Positions 5,989-13,042 of a stretch of DNA of 16,274 nt are shown piece after piece. The notes below the pieces were generated by a model. That model saw nothing but the letters and a program-made list of their open reading frames with translations, did no database searches and had not been told where the DNA came from. Position 1 is the first letter of the stretch, and every line of letters begins with the position of its first letter. The position numbers were made by a program, and so were the translations under genes. The DNA lies in the NCBI GenBank assembly GCA_018056275.1, contig JAGPFW010000013.1, positions 1 to 16,274 on the forward strand. Reading direction: 5' to 3'. Source of the stretch: Patescibacteria group bacterium. Its GTDB lineage: Bacteria > Patescibacteriota > WWE3 > UBA101185 > UBA10185.

Positions 5989-7122
5989 CTAATTAAGCAG
6001 TTTCCCTTCACGATCCACCTTTAATTCCACAGTTTTTCCAACCGTAGAGCGACCTATCAACCTAGCCAAGGTATTTTTATCATCAAGAGCTATGCCATCA
6101 TAAGAGGTAATTATGTCTCCCCGCTTTAATCCCGCTTTATCCGCAGGCGAACCACTATACACCCGTGAAACAAAAGCACCTTGGGGCATATCTCGCAATT
6201 TTGAAATTTCTTCAGTTACGACTTGATAAGAAACCCCCATATAAGGACGAATAATTCTTCCCTTTGAAAGAAAGGTTTCTAACAAAGGCTTAAGCGTATT
6301 GGAAGGGATAGCAAAGCTGATATTATCGGCGGAGGGTGTTGTTGCAACATTTATACCTATAACTTGACCAGATAGATTAAGTAAAGGGCCACCCGAATTC
6401 CCCGGATTTAAGGCAGCATCGGTTTGAATTACTTCTTCATAAAAGGAAGGCTGACTACCAAATCCGCCAGACGCAGTTATTTCTCTTCCAATACCAGAAA
6501 CGATGCCAGCTGTAACGGTATTTTGAAACTTACCTAAGGCATTTCCTATTGCAATAGCTTTTTGCCCTACCTTAAGATCATCAGAATTAGCTAACTCCAA
6601 AACGGGTAAATCTCTTGCGGTAACCTCAATTATGGCTAAATCTGATGTTCGGTCTAAATAAATTTTTTCCACTTCGTAAGTTGTACCATCTTTTAAAACT
6701 ACCGAATATTCTCCGCTTGGGTCGCTAACAACATGACTATTTGTAACAATTATTCCACTTGGATCTACTATAAAGCCTGTTCCAATACCAGCTTCGGTTA
6801 GAGAGGGGCCACTAAAAAAGTCATAGCTCACCTGTTTAACAACTATAGAAACAACCGAAGGAGACGCCTTTTCTACCACATCTATAATGGCAGATTCTTC
6901 CTCAACCAATTGATGAACTTTAACTTGGTTTGGAGGGGATGTTTTTTTGGTGCCTTGCACAAGGGATTTGGCTAGCTCCTCTAGATGGAACTTATATTTA
7001 TTTAAAGGTAACCCACCCGAAATTTGCGTAAGGAGGAGTAAAAAGGTAAGTAGCGATATTGTGCCTAATATGGCTTTTTTGTTGAGTTTTGGTCTTATCA
7101 TATTTTGATTTTCTCTCTGCAT
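5989..7122 (-). CDS. htrA: HtrA/DegP-like serine protease with PDZ domain, membrane anchored
   Basis: 377 residues. A basic N-terminus and one hydrophobic segment (about 17-36) suggest a signal anchor, with the protease outside the membrane. The S1C trypsin-like domain (about 78-285) carries the triad His130 (VTNSHVV), Asp161 (RTSDLAI) and Ser243 (NPGNSGGPL). One PDZ domain follows (about 293-377). HtrA proteins degrade misfolded envelope proteins. The C-terminus is odd: after VDREGKLLN comes TAG (5989-5991), yet the same frame continues for 13 codons reading YVTLEEAPESLNL to a second TAG at 5947-5949. That extension looks like a normal HtrA ending, so the annotated protein probably lacks the last PDZ strand. 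The gene lies 12 nt after the S41 protease gene and appears to be last in the rpsF operon. A second possible ATG is at codon 8. Confidence 0.93.
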   Translation of the reverse strand: MQRENQNMIRPKLNKKAILGTISLLTFLLLLTQISGGLPLNKYKFHLEELAKSLVQGTKKTSPPNQVKVHQLVEEESAIIDVVEKASPSVVSIVVKQVSYDFFSGPSLTEAGIGTGFIVDPSGIIVTNSHVVSDPSGEYSVVLKDGTTYEVEKIYLDRTSDLAIIEVTARDLPVLELANSDDLKVGQKAIAIGNALGKFQNTVTAGIVSGIGREITASGGFGSQPSFYEEVIQTDAALNPGNSGGPLLNLSGQVIGINVATTPSADNISFAIPSNTLKPLLETFLSKGRIIRPYMGVSYQVVTEEISKLRDMPQGAFVSRVYSGSPADKAGLKRGDIITSYDGIALDDKNTLARLIGRSTVGKTVELKVDREGKLLN

Positions 7123-7134
7123 AAGAGTATTTTA

Positions 7135-8361
7135 TTACATCCTGCGAGCCAATTCCAACACCTTATCCAATTGAGGATCTCTTCCCTGTTCAAAATCCTC
7201 CGCTGTAAATTCAACCTTAACATCCGGTTCTATACCAACCTCGTGCACCCAATTCTTTTTTGGAGTCAACCACTTTGCCACAGTTAAATGCAAACCAGAA
7301 CCATCCTTAAAATCTCTTGCGTCCTGAATTGTACCCTTTCCAAAAGACTTATCCCCTACCAAAGTCACCAAATCTCCGAGATTTTCTTTCAATGCCGCCG
7401 CCAAAATTTCCGAAGCCGAGGCACTACCTCCATCTATTAACACAAAAATCTTCGGTAACCGCTCAAAGGAACCCAACCTCTCATCTTTATATTCAAAGCT
7501 TTCTCCAAGAGCATCCTCCTGATACATTACAACAGTACCATTCTTTAAAAACTCCGAGGCAATGTGAATGGCAGAGTCCATATATCCGCCTGGATTTCCA
7601 CGCAAGTCCAAAACAAGAGAATCCAAGTTATTCATTTTTAGGTTTATTTCGGAAACAACTGTATTCCATTCCTTGTTTGTTTCTCCACCGAACCTGCTTA
7701 TTCTTACATAAGCCACACCATTACCCTTATCCTCCCAGGTCACACTAGAGATGGTTATATTCCCCCGAATTATCTGAACATCAAAGGGTTCTGGGGCTCC
7801 TCTTTGAATAGTTAATGTAACTGTTGTTCCGACGTCTCCTCTGATTTTTGAAACTGCTTCCGTTAAGGAAAGTCCAAAGGAAGTTTCCCCATTTATTTGC
7901 AAAATTTTGTCTCCTGCCATAATACCTGCAGACTTGGCTGGCGATCCATCCAGTGGGGCCACAACCATAATTTGATTATCCCTAACCCCCAGCTCGGCAC
8001 CTATACCTTGATATTCCCCATTTATTGCGCTTGTTACAACAGAATTTTGCTCTGGGTCTAAGAATGAAGAATATGGATCCCCCGTTGAATTAACCAAACC
8101 TGTAATTGCACCATAAAGAAGTTTCTGGGGGTCAAAGGGTCTTTCTAAATGACGAGCCCTTAGCTGCTCCCAGACTTCCCAAAAAAGCGCAAAATCCACT
8201 TCTTTGCTATATGTATCCTTGTTCTTTATTGAAACCAAGGGAACAGATTTTTTTAGTTGAACTTCGTATCCTTGCTGGCCGTAATAATTTCCAACATAAA
8301 AAGAGGCAATAAGCAAAAGAAAAGTTATTAGAATTTGCTGAAATTTTTTAACTGGACTCAT
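7135..8361 (-). CDS. S41 C-terminal processing peptidase (CTP/Tsp family)
   Basis: 408 residues. It has a single hydrophobic segment at about 8-24 (signal anchor) and an N-terminal helical region with YGAITGLVNSTGDPYSSFLD (83-102). A PDZ domain covers about 113-190 (GIGAELGVRDN, SPAKSAGIMAGDKILQING). The peptidase core contains LVLDLRGNPGGYMDSAI (249-265), the catalytic serine within GGSASASEILAAAL (probably Ser315) and the general-base Lys342 in SFGKGTIQ. CTPs cleave proteins near their C-termini outside the cytoplasmic membrane and often work with envelope quality control, which suits the HtrA gene 12 nt downstream. The upstream gene ends with TAG 21 nt before this ATG. The frame between the two is open (7 sense codons), so the genes lie in the same frame. 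No Shine-Dalgarno sequence is evident. Confidence 0.95.
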   Translation of the reverse strand: MSPVKKFQQILITFLLLIASFYVGNYYGQQGYEVQLKKSVPLVSIKNKDTYSKEVDFALFWEVWEQLRARHLERPFDPQKLLYGAITGLVNSTGDPYSSFLDPEQNSVVTSAINGEYQGIGAELGVRDNQIMVVAPLDGSPAKSAGIMAGDKILQINGETSFGLSLTEAVSKIRGDVGTTVTLTIQRGAPEPFDVQIIRGNITISSVTWEDKGNGVAYVRISRFGGETNKEWNTVVSEINLKMNNLDSLVLDLRGNPGGYMDSAIHIASEFLKNGTVVMYQEDALGESFEYKDERLGSFERLPKIFVLIDGGSASASEILAAALKENLGDLVTLVGDKSFGKGTIQDARDFKDGSGLHLTVAKWLTPKKNWVHEVGIEPDVKVEFTAEDFEQGRDPQLDKVLELARRM

Positions 8362-8382
8362 TGGATAAACTAAATAATTGTA

Positions 8383-9198
8383 CTACAATGCTAAGAGATT
8401 TGGAACATTTACTTCTATTCCATCTCCAAAGGAAGAAAGCTTAACTACAACTCGCGAAGGATTAGATTCATCCACTTGAGATACTGAACCAACAGAACCA
8501 AAATAAGGATTTTGTAGCACCAAAACTTTTAAACCCGGTTCCAATGGTTTAAAAATAGATTCACTCAAAGGTGCATCCATTCCAGAAAAGCCTGCGGGCA
8601 TTGGAATTCTTACACAACGGTCATCTCCAGAAGCAAAAACAATTCTCGTGGAAACATCTGAAAGAACATCAAAAATCACTTCAGGGGTTTTACATAACCC
8701 AAATCCAGAAAATAATCCCAAAAAAAATCCTTCCTTTTGGGCAAAATCAAAAGTAGCTCTAGTGCAACCCCCAGCAATAATCCCCGATACTCCATATTTT
8801 TTGGCTAACTGAATTAATTCTAGGCTAACAGTATTACCAATATAAATAAGTTTCGCCTTTAGCGAATAAGCAAATTTTTCTAAATACTGCTTTTGTATAA
8901 GATCTGAAGGATTAGGGAATACAATCAACTCCCCCTCCGCATAAGAGGAACTGGAGACAACAAGATGCAAATCAATGGCAAAAGAGCTTATTAGAACGGA
9001 AGAATTTTCAACAACATCTTCAACCTTACCCCAAACCCCCGAGATTAAAGATAAATCGGCACTCTGACCAAGAACAGTGTAAGGCTTAACCTCTTGGCCA
9101 ACAGAAACCTTAATAACCCCCTCTGTGGGAAGTGATCTCTCTATATATACATTGTTTCTGTAAGAAATTTTTTGAATACAAGGTATGTTCATTTTCAT
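8383..9198 (-). CDS. Conserved hypothetical with barrel-sandwich-like N-terminus and KOW-like C-terminus
   Basis: 271 residues, no membrane segment. Residues about 27-46 (GVIKVSVGQEVKPYTVLGQS) look like the beta-hairpin of a biotinyl/RnfC-type barrel-sandwich fold. The centre (about 125-175) has an alpha/beta region with IQLAKKYGVSGIIAGGCT and a GLFSGFGLCKTPE segment. The C-terminus (about 223-271) resembles a KOW module: GLKVLVLQNPYFGSVGSVSQ, then VVVKL and a closing IEVNVPNLLAL. I recall a similar partner gene next to MutL-like genes in Chloroflexi and related groups, but could not verify this. The start is 4 nt after the upstream stop with an AAAGG sequence about 8 nt before the ATG, so it is translated with the 337-residue partner. 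No biochemical role is known to me. The stop is TAG. Confidence 0.75.
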   Translation of the reverse strand: MKMNIPCIQKISYRNNVYIERSLPTEGVIKVSVGQEVKPYTVLGQSADLSLISGVWGKVEDVVENSSVLISSFAIDLHLVVSSSSYAEGELIVFPNPSDLIQKQYLEKFAYSLKAKLIYIGNTVSLELIQLAKKYGVSGIIAGGCTRATFDFAQKEGFFLGLFSGFGLCKTPEVIFDVLSDVSTRIVFASGDDRCVRIPMPAGFSGMDAPLSESIFKPLEPGLKVLVLQNPYFGSVGSVSQVDESNPSRVVVKLSSFGDGIEVNVPNLLAL

Positions 9199-9202
9199 AA
9201 TA

Positions 9203-10216
9203 TTAACCTTTTACAAAAGAAATCCTTCTTATCCAATTTGCGTACTTTTGAACTAAATTTTCTTGCCGAACCTGCCAAAAAGCATCTGTTCTCGTATCTA
9301 TAACAAAACCTAAATCTCCACCTTCTATGTCAAATTCTGCAGGCCTACAAGAATTGCCCTTTATAAAAATATGGGCTTTCTCACCTTCTTCAAGGGGGTA
9401 GACAAAGAGATCTTCTTCATCTATTTGGTAGAAATCCTGTTGTTCAGTGTATTCCTTCTTCACTAGACATTCAATTTTTCCCCTACATTTCATAATTTTT
9501 CCTGCATATTCATAACAAATTTTGGATCTTATATTTGAGTAAATATCTGGCTCAAACTGTTTTATTAAGCTTACTACATAGTGAAGATCTCTATCATCCA
9601 AAGAGGCAGAAAACAAACCTAATTCCGAGACCACCGAAAAAGCAAGAGAATATTTAAAGAATTTAGAAAGCAAGGTTCCTGTTAATGCTGGACCTGTAAA
9701 TAAAATGTTTTTCTCCGCTTCTTTTTTCTTGGAAGAAAAGATCTTAGATGAAATAATTTTATGCCCCCAAACAACATTATCTTCCAATGAAGCGGGAATT
9801 ATATTGTCATATAGATACATATTTGAGAGTACATCCAATGAGGTATCTTTTGGAAGGTCTAGAGAATTTTTAAATATATCGCTGTTCTCAAGGGTTCTCC
9901 TTAGATAAATTGTCGTCGCGTCATCTTGATGTAAATCTAAATCGGATGAGTGACAATAATGAGCTAAATTTAGGTCTGAAAAATATTCCTCCGGCATCCT
10001 GGAAACAATAAGTATTTCTGATTCCTGTAGGTTTAAGCTATGGTTTTTGGCCACTAATTCAAACAACTCCTTATAAAACTTTTGTGGAGTACAAAAATGC
10101 GAAAAATTTATGCTGTCATACGAATAAGGGTAATTGTAGAGAAAAAGATCATCAACACCATCTAGGATAAGAAAAGAGTTGCTTCCTAAACCTATATGGG
10201 CAGCTATAATAGGCAT
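9203..10216 (-). CDS. Conserved hypothetical, MutL/ASKHA-like degenerate ATPase fold
   Basis: 337 residues, soluble. The opening PIIAAHIGLGSNSFLILDG resembles a degenerate phosphate-1 loop of the ASKHA fold (DIGSTTTK in glutamate mutase L/MutL proteins). A second nucleotide-site-like segment ILFTGPALTG lies at 171-180. The C-terminal EGGDLGFVIDTRTD (about 296-309) recalls the closing segment of MutL-like proteins. Catalytic acids expected of an active ASKHA ATPase are not obvious, so it may bind a nucleotide without hydrolysis, or neither. There is no glutamate mutase in the window, so the classical role is unlikely. It is flanked by rpsR (21 nt upstream) and the KOW-like partner gene (4 nt between stop and start), which supports a paired function possibly tied to the envelope proteases downstream. 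Assignment by resemblance only. Confidence 0.65.
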   Translation of the reverse strand: MPIIAAHIGLGSNSFLILDGVDDLFLYNYPYSYDSINFSHFCTPQKFYKELFELVAKNHSLNLQESEILIVSRMPEEYFSDLNLAHYCHSSDLDLHQDDATTIYLRRTLENSDIFKNSLDLPKDTSLDVLSNMYLYDNIIPASLEDNVVWGHKIISSKIFSSKKKEAEKNILFTGPALTGTLLSKFFKYSLAFSVVSELGLFSASLDDRDLHYVVSLIKQFEPDIYSNIRSKICYEYAGKIMKCRGKIECLVKKEYTEQQDFYQIDEEDLFVYPLEEGEKAHIFIKGNSCRPAEFDIEGGDLGFVIDTRTDAFWQVRQENLVQKYANWIRRISFVKG

Positions 10217-10237
10217 GAAATTATATTAACACAAAGA

Positions 10238-10495
10238 TTACAAAGCGTGTCTATCTGTATAAGGAAGAAGCGCCATAAAACGAGCGTTTTTAATTGCCGT
10301 AGAGAGCATTCTCTGGTTTTTGGCGGTTAATCCAGTGAGGCTACCTACCAAAATCTTTCCTCTTGGCGTAATAAACCTTCGTAAGATTAACACATCTTTG
10401 TAATCTGGTTTTGTATTATGTTTAGAAAAGTAACACTCATCGCTTACTTTTTTGGGGGCGAATCTTTTGTTGTTTTGTCTTACAAATTTTCCCAT
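10238..10495 (-). CDS. rpsR: 30S ribosomal protein S18
   Basis: 85 residues, normal length for S18. The core is YKDVLILRRFITPRGKILVG followed by SLTGLTAKNQRMLSTAIKNARFMALLPYTD, the canonical family pattern (.D...L..F....GKI.....TG....Q..L..AIKRAR..ALLPY). S18 pairs with S6 on the small-subunit platform, and the rpsF-ssb-rpsR order here is one of the most conserved bacterial operons. A cysteine near the N-terminus (ECYFSKH) is a remnant of the CxxC seen in some S18 proteins. It is preceded by ssb after 20 nt; no Shine-Dalgarno sequence is visible. Confidence 0.97.
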   Translation of the reverse strand: MGKFVRQNNKRFAPKKVSDECYFSKHNTKPDYKDVLILRRFITPRGKILVGSLTGLTAKNQRMLSTAIKNARFMALLPYTDRHAL

Positions 10496-10515
10496 AATTT
10501 TTTATCTTACTTAAA

Positions 10516-11028
10516 TTAGTTTTGATCCTCCTCTATATCAAAGTCAGTACCAGACAACAGTTCATCTAGGTCAATTTCCTCATTTAGATCGGTTTCAGTT
10601 TTTTCGGATTTTTCTGCGGAAGGTGCGCCTTTTGGGGCAGAAATTTCATCAGAGGGGTTATCCCTAGAAAAACTTGGAGAAGATCCCGCGTCCTTTCCCC
10701 CAGATAACAACACCATCTCGGTAATTACAACTTCAGTCTTATACCTTTTTTCACCTGTCTCTGTTTGCCATTCCCTGGTTTGCAAACGACCTTCTACATA
10801 AACTTTGGAGCCTTTTTTCAAAAGCTGAGAACATAACTCACCCAATTTTGACCAAGCCACGATATTATGAAAATCAGCTACCTCTTGTTTTTCACCATCG
10901 GCGACCCATTCCCTGTTTGTGGCAATACCAAAATCTGCTACAGGAATACCTTGCGGGGTATACCTTAATTCAGGATCCCTTGTTAAGTTCCCTAATAATA
11001 TTACTTTATTAACGCTTCTTGTTGCCAT
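10516..11028 (-). CDS. ssb: Single-stranded DNA-binding protein
   Basis: 170 residues. An OB-fold covers about 1-110 with family landmarks SVNKVILLGNLTRDPELRYT (5-24), FGIATNREW, FHNIVAWSKLGELCSQLLKK, GSKVYVEGRLQTREW and EVVITEMVLLSG. SSB coats single-stranded DNA during replication and repair and recruits partners through its C-terminal tip. The tail (111-170) is acidic and low-complexity but ends DFDIEEDQN, not the usual DDDIPF-type tip. The start is supported by a strong GGGAGG (11042-11037), 8 nt before the ATG, the clearest Shine-Dalgarno in this operon. It lies between rpsF and rpsR as in most bacteria. Confidence 0.96.
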   Translation of the reverse strand: MATRSVNKVILLGNLTRDPELRYTPQGIPVADFGIATNREWVADGEKQEVADFHNIVAWSKLGELCSQLLKKGSKVYVEGRLQTREWQTETGEKRYKTEVVITEMVLLSGGKDAGSSPSFSRDNPSDEISAPKGAPSAEKSEKTETDLNEEIDLDELLSGTDFDIEEDQN

Positions 11029-11056
11029 TTTAAAAGCCTCCCAGCCTTAACCTTAT

Positions 11057-11341
11057 TTAGTCCAAGGCAGTAATTAAATACCTTATAACCGAAGACATGA
11101 GGTTTAGTTTCTTTTTCAAAACTTCTATATTATCCCCAGATAGGTCAAATTTTATTACATCGTAATAGCCTTCTTCTTGGTGGTTTATTTCATAAGCAAA
11201 TTTTCTTTTGCCCCAAAAATCTACATTAACTACATTCCCACCCAAGGACTTAATTAAATTCTGCACCTCTTCCGAAGTTTTTTTTGCAGACTCCTCCCCT
11301 AAATCAATGTTATAAATTGTCATTACCTCGTAATTTCTCAT
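11057..11341 (-). CDS. rpsF: 30S ribosomal protein S6
   Basis: 94 residues with the S6 ferredoxin-like fold: MRNYEVMTIYNIDL opening, FWGKRKFAYEINHQEEGYYD in the middle (the conserved WGKR.LAY.I....GYY pattern) and VIRYLITALD at the end. S6 binds S18 and the central domain of 16S rRNA. It is the first gene of the apparent seven-gene operon rpsF-ssb-rpsR-MutL-like-KOW-like-S41-HtrA. A good promoter lies immediately upstream with a predicted leader of only 5-6 nt and no Shine-Dalgarno sequence, in contrast to ssb next in line. Confidence 0.97.
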   Translation of the reverse strand: MRNYEVMTIYNIDLGEESAKKTSEEVQNLIKSLGGNVVNVDFWGKRKFAYEINHQEEGYYDVIKFDLSGDNIEVLKKKLNLMSSVIRYLITALD

Positions 11342-11353
11342 GTTTCAAAAGTT

Positions 11354-11383
11354 ATTATACTAAGGGCAACAAACCTTTGTCTA
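11354..11383 (-). promoter_or_regulatory. rpsF operon promoter, near-leaderless
   Basis: On the minus strand TAGACA (11383-11378), an 18-nt spacer and TATAAT (11359-11354). The -10 ends 12 nt before the rpsF ATG, predicting an mRNA leader of about 5-6 nt. No S6:S18-binding leader structure can fit between this promoter and the ATG. Confidence 0.6.
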
Positions 11384-11390
11384 GCCCCAT

Positions 11391-11411
11391 TATTCTATTC
11401 AACCTAGAATA
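11391..11411. repeat. AT-rich 7-bp inverted repeat between ychF end and rpsF promoter
   Basis: TATTCTA (11391-11397) and TAGAATA (11405-11411) are perfect inverted repeats around 7 nt. They are weakly stable and lack a T-tract. It could be a weak ychF transcript end or an operator upstream of the rpsF promoter; chance is also possible. Confidence 0.25.
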
Positions 11412-11453
11412 TTTAACCAAATAAACAAACTGCGATTAAGCTTTGGTATGTTA

Positions 11454-12554
11454 CTACACACTAAACCTAAATTCAACCACTTCGCCTTCCTGCATCACGT
11501 AATCCTTTCCCTCCGTTCTAATAAGTCCTTTTTCCCTAGCCTTTTTCCAACCTTCTATCTTTACTAGATCCTCCACCGAAATTACTTGAGCCGCTATAAA
11601 GCCTCTCTCAAAGTCTGTGTGGATTTTTCCTGCTGCTTGAGGAGCCGTAGAACCTTTTTTTATAGTCCATGCATGAACTTCTTTTGGGCCATAAGTAAAA
11701 AAAGTCTGCAAACCTAAAAGTTCATATCCTTTTCTTATAATTTTGTTTAAACCCGGTTCTTTAATTCCTAACTCCTTCATGTATTCCTCTGCCTCTCCTT
11801 GAGAGAGATTTGCAAGCTCTGACTCTAACTTTGCACAAATATAAACACCTTCTGTACTCAATCTATGGCCTTCTGCCTCTATAAAGGCGTCTTCCGAAAT
11901 ATTAAATACATGTAATACAGGCTTTTGTGTAATTAATTGAAGATCCTTTATTGCCTCTAATTCGGATTCTTCTAGCTCCAATGTCTGTGCCAATTTACCA
12001 GAATTTAAATGCTGCAAAAGCTTTTTATAAACTACCACTTTCTTTGCAGTTTCTTTGACATTTCGCGCTAACCGTTCTTCCTGTGGGAGACGTTTTTCTA
12101 AAACAGCAATATCTGCCAAAATTAGTTCTGTATTTATTACTTCCTTGTCATCTTCGGGATTTGTGGAACCTGCACGAACAACATTAGCGTCCTCAAAAAA
12201 ACGCAAAACATGGATTATTGCATCAACCTCCCTAATATGGCTTAAAAACTTGTTCCCCAAGCCTTCTCCCTCAGAGGCCCCCTTAACCAAACCGGCAATA
12301 TCAACAAACTTTACGGTAGCAGGCACTATTTTATCAGGGGTTTTCTTATCTTCTAATTCCACCAGATTGGACAATAACTTTACTCTTTCGTCTGGGACTT
12401 CTACTACACCTACATTTGGTTCAATTGTCGCAAATGGATAATTGGCAGCTAATGCCACTTGTTTTTTTAAAAGAGCATTAAATAGCGTAGATTTTCCTAC
12501 ATTGGGTAGTCCTACTATTCCTATGGATAAGTTTGTTGATGTTTTTTCTGACAT
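11454..12554 (-). CDS. ychF: Redox-regulated ATPase/GTPase YchF (OLA1 family)
   Basis: 366 residues, normal for YchF. The G domain has G1 GLPNVGKST (15-23), ANYPFATIEPNVG in switch I (about 37-49) and G3 as DIAGLVKGASEGEGLGNKFL (85-104). A coiled-coil insertion follows the domain's middle. The guanine-specificity motif is replaced (HVFNISED near 205), as expected for this ATP-preferring branch. A TGS domain occupies about 280-364 (LQTFFTYGPKEVHAWTIKKG, GFIAAQV, YVMQEGEVVEFRFSV). YchF associates with ribosomes and affects stress responses. The protein ends exactly where the family normally ends, on a TAG followed by TAA, which argues that UAG is a true stop in this organism. It is transcribed separately from the rpsF operon, 112 nt upstream of it on the same strand. 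Confidence 0.97.
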   Translation of the reverse strand: MSEKTSTNLSIGIVGLPNVGKSTLFNALLKKQVALAANYPFATIEPNVGVVEVPDERVKLLSNLVELEDKKTPDKIVPATVKFVDIAGLVKGASEGEGLGNKFLSHIREVDAIIHVLRFFEDANVVRAGSTNPEDDKEVINTELILADIAVLEKRLPQEERLARNVKETAKKVVVYKKLLQHLNSGKLAQTLELEESELEAIKDLQLITQKPVLHVFNISEDAFIEAEGHRLSTEGVYICAKLESELANLSQGEAEEYMKELGIKEPGLNKIIRKGYELLGLQTFFTYGPKEVHAWTIKKGSTAPQAAGKIHTDFERGFIAAQVISVEDLVKIEGWKKAREKGLIRTEGKDYVMQEGEVVEFRFSV

Positions 12555-12564
12555 AACAGAAGGG

Positions 12565-12595
12565 ATTGTAACACGGTTTGTGGTTTTTAGGACAA
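12565..12595 (-). promoter_or_regulatory. ychF promoter candidate, near-leaderless
   Basis: On the minus strand TACAAT (12570-12565) ends 10 nt before the ATG at 12554. A TTGTCC at 12595-12590 is a possible -35 with a long 19-nt spacer. The predicted leader is about 4 nt. Moderate-to-weak on its own, but consistent with the spacing seen for hisS, rpmE and rpsF. Confidence 0.35.
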
Positions 12596-12649
12596 GTATT
12601 TTTTTTAGAGCAACCTAATGGAATACTCACGAATTACTTACATATTTTA

Positions 12650-13042
12650 TCAGAAAGCAAAAAATAAGGTCTTACCTACCTCTATTTGTAAAGGTTCTTC
12701 CATTCTCCATTTCGTATTGTCATAGTAATAAGAATCCCAAATACATCACTGAGCGGAGTCGGCTATTGAAATTGCACAACCATGGCCTTGCTCATCTGGG
12801 AAAGTCCGCATTTACTTAAGTGCACTTAAAGCCATATTCTTTCTGTAAAGGTAAGAGAATAACTCAACCAATAAAGCTTCCTCTGTGAAATCTTGGCATA
12901 AAGGACTTAATTCTAAGGTATACTGGAAATGTACCCTAACATGTAATAAATCACCCCACTCTTTTCTTACATATTTACCAGACCCAAATCGAACGGCTAT
13001 CCCAAGATGCAAAATAGCTGCATTATCAAACTTTAATGGGAC
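12650..13042 (-). pseudogene. Broken gene of unknown family, two in-frame stops
   Basis: One frame can be read from 13042 (just after a TAA at 13045-13043, overlapping the end of the next gene upstream by 17 nt) to a TGA at 12652-12650, interrupted by TAA at 12814-12812 and TGA at 12748-12746. The pieces look like real protein: AVRFGSGKYVRKEWGDLLHV and LLVELFSYLYRKN in the first, MRTFPDEQGHGCAISIADSA in the second, and WDSYYYDNTKWRMEEPLQIE in the third. I do not recognise the family. There is no convincing start; the first piece offers only a TTG at 13012. Alternatives are three short unrelated frames or a short expressed peptide (66 codons from the TTG). Continuity of frame across two stops favours a decayed gene of about 130 residues. 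Confidence 0.45.
12816..12829. repeat. 14-bp perfect palindrome
   Basis: TTAAGTGCACTTAA is its own reverse complement. It lies within the broken gene near its first internal stop. Such a site could bind a dimeric regulator, but nothing nearby supports this. Confidence 0.3.

Noticed and set aside
3973..5991. UAG reassigned to an amino acid (suggested by four in-frame ambers)
   Set aside because: RF1 is present, YchF ends exactly at TAG where its family ends, and the MBL-fold and KOW-like genes also end on TAG. Decay of pseudogenes and one point mutation in htrA are simpler.
7317..7748. 143-codon plus-strand frame opposite the S41 protease
   Set aside because: Shadow of a strongly conserved gene on the other strand; composition rich in Pro, His and Ser, as antisense frames often are.
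8362..8385. Fusion of the KOW-like protein and the S41 protease by amber readthrough
   Set aside because: The two genes share a frame separated by one TAG and 7 codons, but this happens by chance one time in three, and the protease has its own signal anchor directly after its ATG.
12055..12441. 128-codon plus-strand frame opposite ychF
   Set aside because: Antisense shadow of the conserved G domain of YchF, with no promoter or ribosome-binding site.
12798..12808. GGGAAAGTCCG resembling the RNase P RNA GGAAAGTCC box
   Set aside because: No other conserved RNase P regions or long-range helices are found around it, and the minus strand reads as a decayed protein frame.
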